Positions 6,094 to 8,437 of a stretch of 8,437 nt of DNA are shown here, in pieces. A program made the translations under genes and the position numbers. The notes under the pieces are model-generated. The model did no database searches. It was not told where the DNA came from and saw only the letters and a list, made by a program, of their open reading frames with translations. Where the stretch lies: the NCBI GenBank assembly GCA_029098065.1, contig JAQXNP010000093.1, positions 1 through 8,437 on the forward strand, written 5' to 3'. Positions within the stretch are counted from its first letter, which is position 1, and each line of letters starts with the position of its first letter. Source of the DNA: Clostridiales bacterium. GTDB lineage: Bacteria > Bacillota > Clostridia > Oscillospirales > Oscillospiraceae.

Positions 6094-7377
6094 TTGAAAC
6101 GACTCTCGTACCGTCTGGCCGCCCTGGCCGCAGTCTGTGGGCTGGCCCTCTCCCTTCCCGTATCCGCCGCGCTCTTCGGCGGCGGAGATACCGCAGCTCC
6201 TTCGGTAGCCGCCTTTTCGAAAAACGGCCCGGCCACCGGTGATATTTCCTTCTCACCGGAAGACTTTCAGGTTTCCGGTGACGCCAGTCTATCCGCTATC
6301 ACCATCTCTTCCCTGCCCGATCCCGGGGCCGGGGTGCTGACCATCGGCGGACAGTCCATCCCCGCGGGCAGTGAAATCGCCGTATCCGCCCTCTCCGGCC
6401 TGCGGTTCACCCCTCTGGCCACCCCTGTGCTCTCCGCCACCAGCTTTACCTTTACTCCCGCCTTCAGCGACGGCTCTGTCGGCGAGGATGTGACGGTGGG
6501 GCTCTATCTCCTCTCCTCCCCCAACTCCGCCCCCGTGGCCGAAAACCTGGAACTGACCACCTATAAAAATGTAGAGATCCAGGGCACCTTCGCCGGCGTG
6601 GACCCGGAGGGCGACCTGCTCACCTTCCGCCTGGTCAGCAAGCCCGCCCGGGGAGCGGTGACCCAGCCGGAGGACGGCTCCGCGCAGTTTGTCTACACCC
6701 CCTATGAGAACAAGACCGGAAAGGACTCCTTCACCTATGTGGCGGTCGACACAGTTGGCAACACCTCTTCCCCCGCCACGGTGTCCATCCGCATTGAGAA
6801 GCAGAAAACCAAGGTAACTTATTCCGACATGGATGGCGTTGCCGGGCACTATGAGGCCCTCCGTCTGGCGGAGACGGGACTCCTTACCGGGGAAAAGATG
6901 GGCGGCACTTACCTCTTCCATCCGGAGCAGGCCATGAGCCGGGCCGAGTTTACCGCCCTGGCCATGTCCGCCGCCGGGATAGAGCCTCTGGAGGGGATCT
7001 CCGTCACCGGTTTTGCCGATGATCCGGTCATGGCGCTCTGGGTCAAGCCCTACGTCTCCGCCGCGCTCCGCTCCGGACTGATCCAGGGCTCCCTGGACTC
7101 CGAGGGGCAGACGGTCTTCCTGCCCGATGAGCCCATCACCGCCGCCGAGGCCGCCGTGGTTCTGGACCGGGCCCTCAATGTCACCGATGTTCAGGACAGC
7201 ACGGCCTCTGCCCCCACCTGGGCCAGCCAGTCAGTCTCCAATCTGACCAGCTGCGGCGTGCTCCCTGCTGATGCCGTTCTGGAGCAGCCCATCACCCGGG
7301 CAGAGGCGGCGGTAATGCTGAATCGGGCGCTTTCCCTTCTGGAAAACCGGGACAGCAGCGGCTGGTTCCCCTGGTGA
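6094..7377 (+). CDS. Secreted SLH-domain protein with cadherin-like/Ig-like modules
   Basis: The 427-residue product is probably exported and held on the cell wall through SLH repeats binding secondary wall polysaccharide. It begins MKRLSYRLAA with a hydrophobic core and a likely signal peptidase site after VSA (about 23-26). Residues 50-142 carry the pattern ITISSLP-G-VLTIGGQ then IPAGSEI then LRFTP, typical of bacterial cadherin-like beta-sandwich repeats. Residues 144-236 form a second module (NSAPVAENL, DPEGDLLTF, FVYTPYENKTGKDSFTY). Three SLH repeats follow: about 243-294 (SRAEF), 306-361 (ITAAEA, Arg of the ITRAE motif replaced by Ala) and 373-416 (ITRAEA). No enzymatic domain is visible, so the role may be structural or adhesive. 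TTG 6094 is chosen for its SD and for the signal peptide. The frame stays open back to a TTG at 6022, which lacks an SD and would bury the signal peptide. Confidence 0.88.
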   Translation: MKRLSYRLAALAAVCGLALSLPVSAALFGGGDTAAPSVAAFSKNGPATGDISFSPEDFQVSGDASLSAITISSLPDPGAGVLTIGGQSIPAGSEIAVSALSGLRFTPLATPVLSATSFTFTPAFSDGSVGEDVTVGLYLLSSPNSAPVAENLELTTYKNVEIQGTFAGVDPEGDLLTFRLVSKPARGAVTQPEDGSAQFVYTPYENKTGKDSFTYVAVDTVGNTSSPATVSIRIEKQKTKVTYSDMDGVAGHYEALRLAETGLLTGEKMGGTYLFHPEQAMSRAEFTALAMSAAGIEPLEGISVTGFADDPVMALWVKPYVSAALRSGLIQGSLDSEGQTVFLPDEPITAAEAAVVLDRALNVTDVQDSTASAPTWASQSVSNLTSCGVLPADAVLEQPITRAEAAVMLNRALSLLENRDSSGWFPW

Positions 7378-7468
7378 TCCCGGAAGATCCTGCCCGTCCG
7401 GACGTATGCGTTGAAAAGCCAGTTTAAAACATCACAGCCGTGTCATCGGTCAGACAGGAGCAGAACAG

Positions 7469-7515
7469 GATCACGGGTATTCGATGTGAACGCCGGATAC
7501 CCGTGATCTTCTTTA
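7469..7515 (+). terminator. Rho-independent terminator of the SLH gene
   Basis: GATCACGGGTAT (7469-7480) and ATACCCGTGATC (7497-7508) are perfect 12-base complements around a 16-base loop, followed by TTCTTTA. It lies about 90 bases after the SLH stop codon. The T tract is interrupted, so efficiency may be moderate. Confidence 0.75.
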
Positions 7516-7623
7516 CCGCGTCGGAATGCGTCTGCGTCCAAACCGCATCACCGCGTCCAACGGCCGTCAGGCCGGCTATGCCGGCAGTTGCGGATCCGCG
7601 CATGTCTGGAAACGGGACGCGGG
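7515..7623. other. GC-rich block with short repeats and palindromes (possible structured RNA)
   Basis: GCGTC occurs four times between 7518 and 7557, including two copies of GCGTCCAA (7534-7541 and 7553-7560). CCGCGTCC (7551-7558) can pair with GGACGCGG (7615-7622), enclosing a GCCGGC-TAT-GCCGGC hairpin (7571-7585) and the palindrome GCGGATCCGC (7590-7599). Followed by the terminator at 7655-7694, this could be the body of a small RNA. I recognise no known RNA family and found no clear promoter for it. Confidence 0.3.
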
Positions 7624-7654
7624 CGCTTTTGGGATGCGGGAACACGAAACAGAG

Positions 7655-7694
7655 AATGCCCTCTGCGGCCGGCACAGCCGCAGAGGGCATTTTT
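7655..7694 (+). terminator. Strong rho-independent terminator with no obvious gene before it
   Basis: AATGCCCTCTGCGGC (7655-7669) and GCCGCAGAGGGCATT (7677-7691) are perfect 15-base complements with a seven-base loop, and the T tract runs 7690-7694. The rightward direction has the better T tract; leftward it is followed by TTCTCTGTTT. It lies nearly 280 bases after the SLH stop and beyond that gene's own terminator. Confidence 0.85.
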
Positions 7695-7752
7695 CCGCGC
7701 CGTATTTTGCAGAGTTTTTCATCCGATTCTCTCTGTTTCTTCCGCCGGCAGA

Positions 7753-7781
7753 ATGACATCCAGGCGGATTTGTGCTATGAT
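7753..7781 (+). promoter_or_regulatory. Sigma-A-type promoter for the DUF4317 gene
   Basis: ATGACA (7753-7758, five of six matches to TTGACA) and TATGAT (7776-7781, five of six to TATAAT) are separated by exactly 17 bases. The -10 is extended by TGC (7773-7775). Transcription should start near 7788, giving a leader of about 48 bases before the ATG at 7836. This is the best promoter in the window. Confidence 0.8.
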
Positions 7782-7835
7782 AAGACCCGTTGTTTTTCAG
7801 GACCGCAAAACCAATCGACAGATGAGGGATTCAAA

Positions 7836-8437
7836 ATGAACTTGAAAGAAATAAGTGAGCTGCGCCGGCGTTTTCGCCCGGATCGAAACGCAATCAGGCG
7901 GATTTACGGCTGTTTCGTCAACAGCAGCCATGAGATCGTATCCTATCTGGATGAATCGCTGGGAATACTGCCCCAGGATGAGGCCGAGATGTACCTGGGT
8001 CTTTTGAAAAAAGCCCTCTCCGGAAAGCTGGGGAAAAACCTGATCGATATCATCTTTTCCACGGAGCAGGTGGCGGACAGTGAGGAGCACCGGCTTCTCA
8101 TGTCCCTCCGCTCCTCTGAATTGAAGGATCCGGAACTCCGGGAGACGCTTTATCAAAAGATCATCCGCTCCCTCGACCTCGGCGGCAGCAATTATCTGAT
8201 TCTGCTCGCGTATGACGCCTACGATGTGCCCCATAAAAGCAGAAGCGGCCGGATGGACGCCGACGCATCTGATACCGTTTTCCCGTACATTGTCTGCTGT
8301 GTCTGCCCCGTGAAGGAACGGAAGGCGGCCCTTGGATACTTTCCCGGCGACAACGAGTTCCACGCCTGCGCGGGCCAGGTGGTCACAGCCCCGGAGCTGG
8401 GATTTCTGTTCCCCGCGTTTGACGACCGGGCGGCCAA
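7836..8437 (+). CDS. DUF4317 family protein (3' end beyond the window)
   Basis: The frame is open from ATG 7836 to the window end: 200 complete codons and two bases, with no stop. The start MNLKEISELRRRFRPD and the later segments FPYIVCCVCPVKERKAALGYF (about 149-169), FHACAGQVV and PELGFLFPAFDDR (about 186-198) match what I know of DUF4317, a family of mostly clostridial proteins of unknown function. The product is soluble in appearance, with no signal peptide or membrane segment so far. The N-terminal 120 residues look helical and charged, with the Cys-containing, more hydrophobic segment after that. A GAGGG SD lies seven bases before the ATG and a strong promoter drives it alone, so it starts a new transcription unit. 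Function unknown; family call from memory, not from a search. Confidence 0.82.
   Translation, partial: MNLKEISELRRRFRPDRNAIRRIYGCFVNSSHEIVSYLDESLGILPQDEAEMYLGLLKKALSGKLGKNLIDIIFSTEQVADSEEHRLLMSLRSSELKDPELRETLYQKIIRSLDLGGSNYLILLAYDAYDVPHKSRSGRMDADASDTVFPYIVCCVCPVKERKAALGYFPGDNEFHACAGQVVTAPELGFLFPAFDDRAA

Larger units (their letters stand above)
7378..7835. other. Non-coding stretch between the SLH and DUF4317 genes
   Basis: This 458-base gap holds two terminators, a GC-rich palindromic block and a promoter, each listed separately. Nothing recognisable was seen at 7378-7468 or 7695-7752. Open frames crossing it have no SD and run through the hairpins, so I call no gene here. Confidence 0.7.

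Noticed and set aside
7590..7599. Perfect ten-base palindrome GCGGATCCGC as an operator or attachment site.
   Set aside because: A single short GC-rich palindrome is expected by chance in such DNA, and there is no integrase, regulator or second copy nearby.
7526..7756. Plus-strand open frames of 76-83 codons (and a minus-strand one at 7424-7759) in the intergenic stretch.
   Set aside because: They run through perfect terminator stems, have no SD, and their translations look non-coding.
7797..8363. A 188-codon minus-strand open frame at the right edge.
   Set aside because: It is opposite the DUF4317 gene, which has a promoter, an SD and a recognisable sequence on the plus strand.
1..8437. 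A defence system, mobile element or CRISPR array.
   Set aside because: All genes but two are recognisable core or surface functions; I saw no transposase, integrase, nuclease, terminal inverted repeats or regularly spaced repeats.

Overview
The window looks like chromosomal DNA from a GC-rich, anaerobic gut-type Firmicute, probably a clostridial lineage of the Oscillospiraceae/Flavonifractor type. This is inferred from four things: Shine-Dalgarno (SD) sites of the GGAGG/AGGGG type before nearly every gene, a two-gene split transketolase, an S-layer homology (SLH) protein, and a DUF4317 protein, a family mostly seen in Clostridia. No genus can be fixed by eye. I saw no tRNA, rRNA, CRISPR array, insertion sequence or phage gene.

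Left half, minus strand (4687 down to 1): a compact housekeeping run read leftward in the order tsaE, tsaB, upp, a phosphogluco/phosphomannomutase, a small two-helix membrane protein, the transketolase N-terminal subunit and the start of the transketolase C-terminal subunit. tsaE and tsaB overlap by 4 bases, and the two transketolase genes are one base apart. Hairpins lie between upp and the mutase (possible attenuator) and between the mutase and the small membrane gene. The run joins tRNA t6A modification, uracil salvage, sugar-phosphate interconversion and the non-oxidative pentose phosphate pathway.

Centre (4688-4790): a short divergent control region. Two extended -10 promoters (TGnTATACT) stand back to back as the arms of an inverted repeat. 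One drives the leftward operon and the other a SEDS-family (RodA/FtsW) peptidoglycan polymerase read rightward. The polymerase has an unusual start: its SD overlaps the GTG codon, and a CTG nine bases later is better placed.

Right half, plus strand: the SEDS gene (4791-5981) is followed by a strong two-part hairpin with a T tract. The 3' arm of that hairpin is also the SD of the next gene, which encodes a secreted protein with two cadherin-like/Ig-like modules and three SLH repeats (TTG start at 6094, end 7377). A 458-base non-coding stretch follows. It holds a terminator for the SLH gene, a GC-rich repeat- and palindrome-rich block, a second near-perfect terminator, and a well-formed promoter that starts the DUF4317 gene (7836 to beyond the window end).

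Most of the window is ordinary core metabolism. The points worth checking are regulatory: the terminator that also hides an SD, the overlapping twin promoters, the doubtful SEDS start codon, and a possible small structured RNA between the two terminators at 7509-7694.
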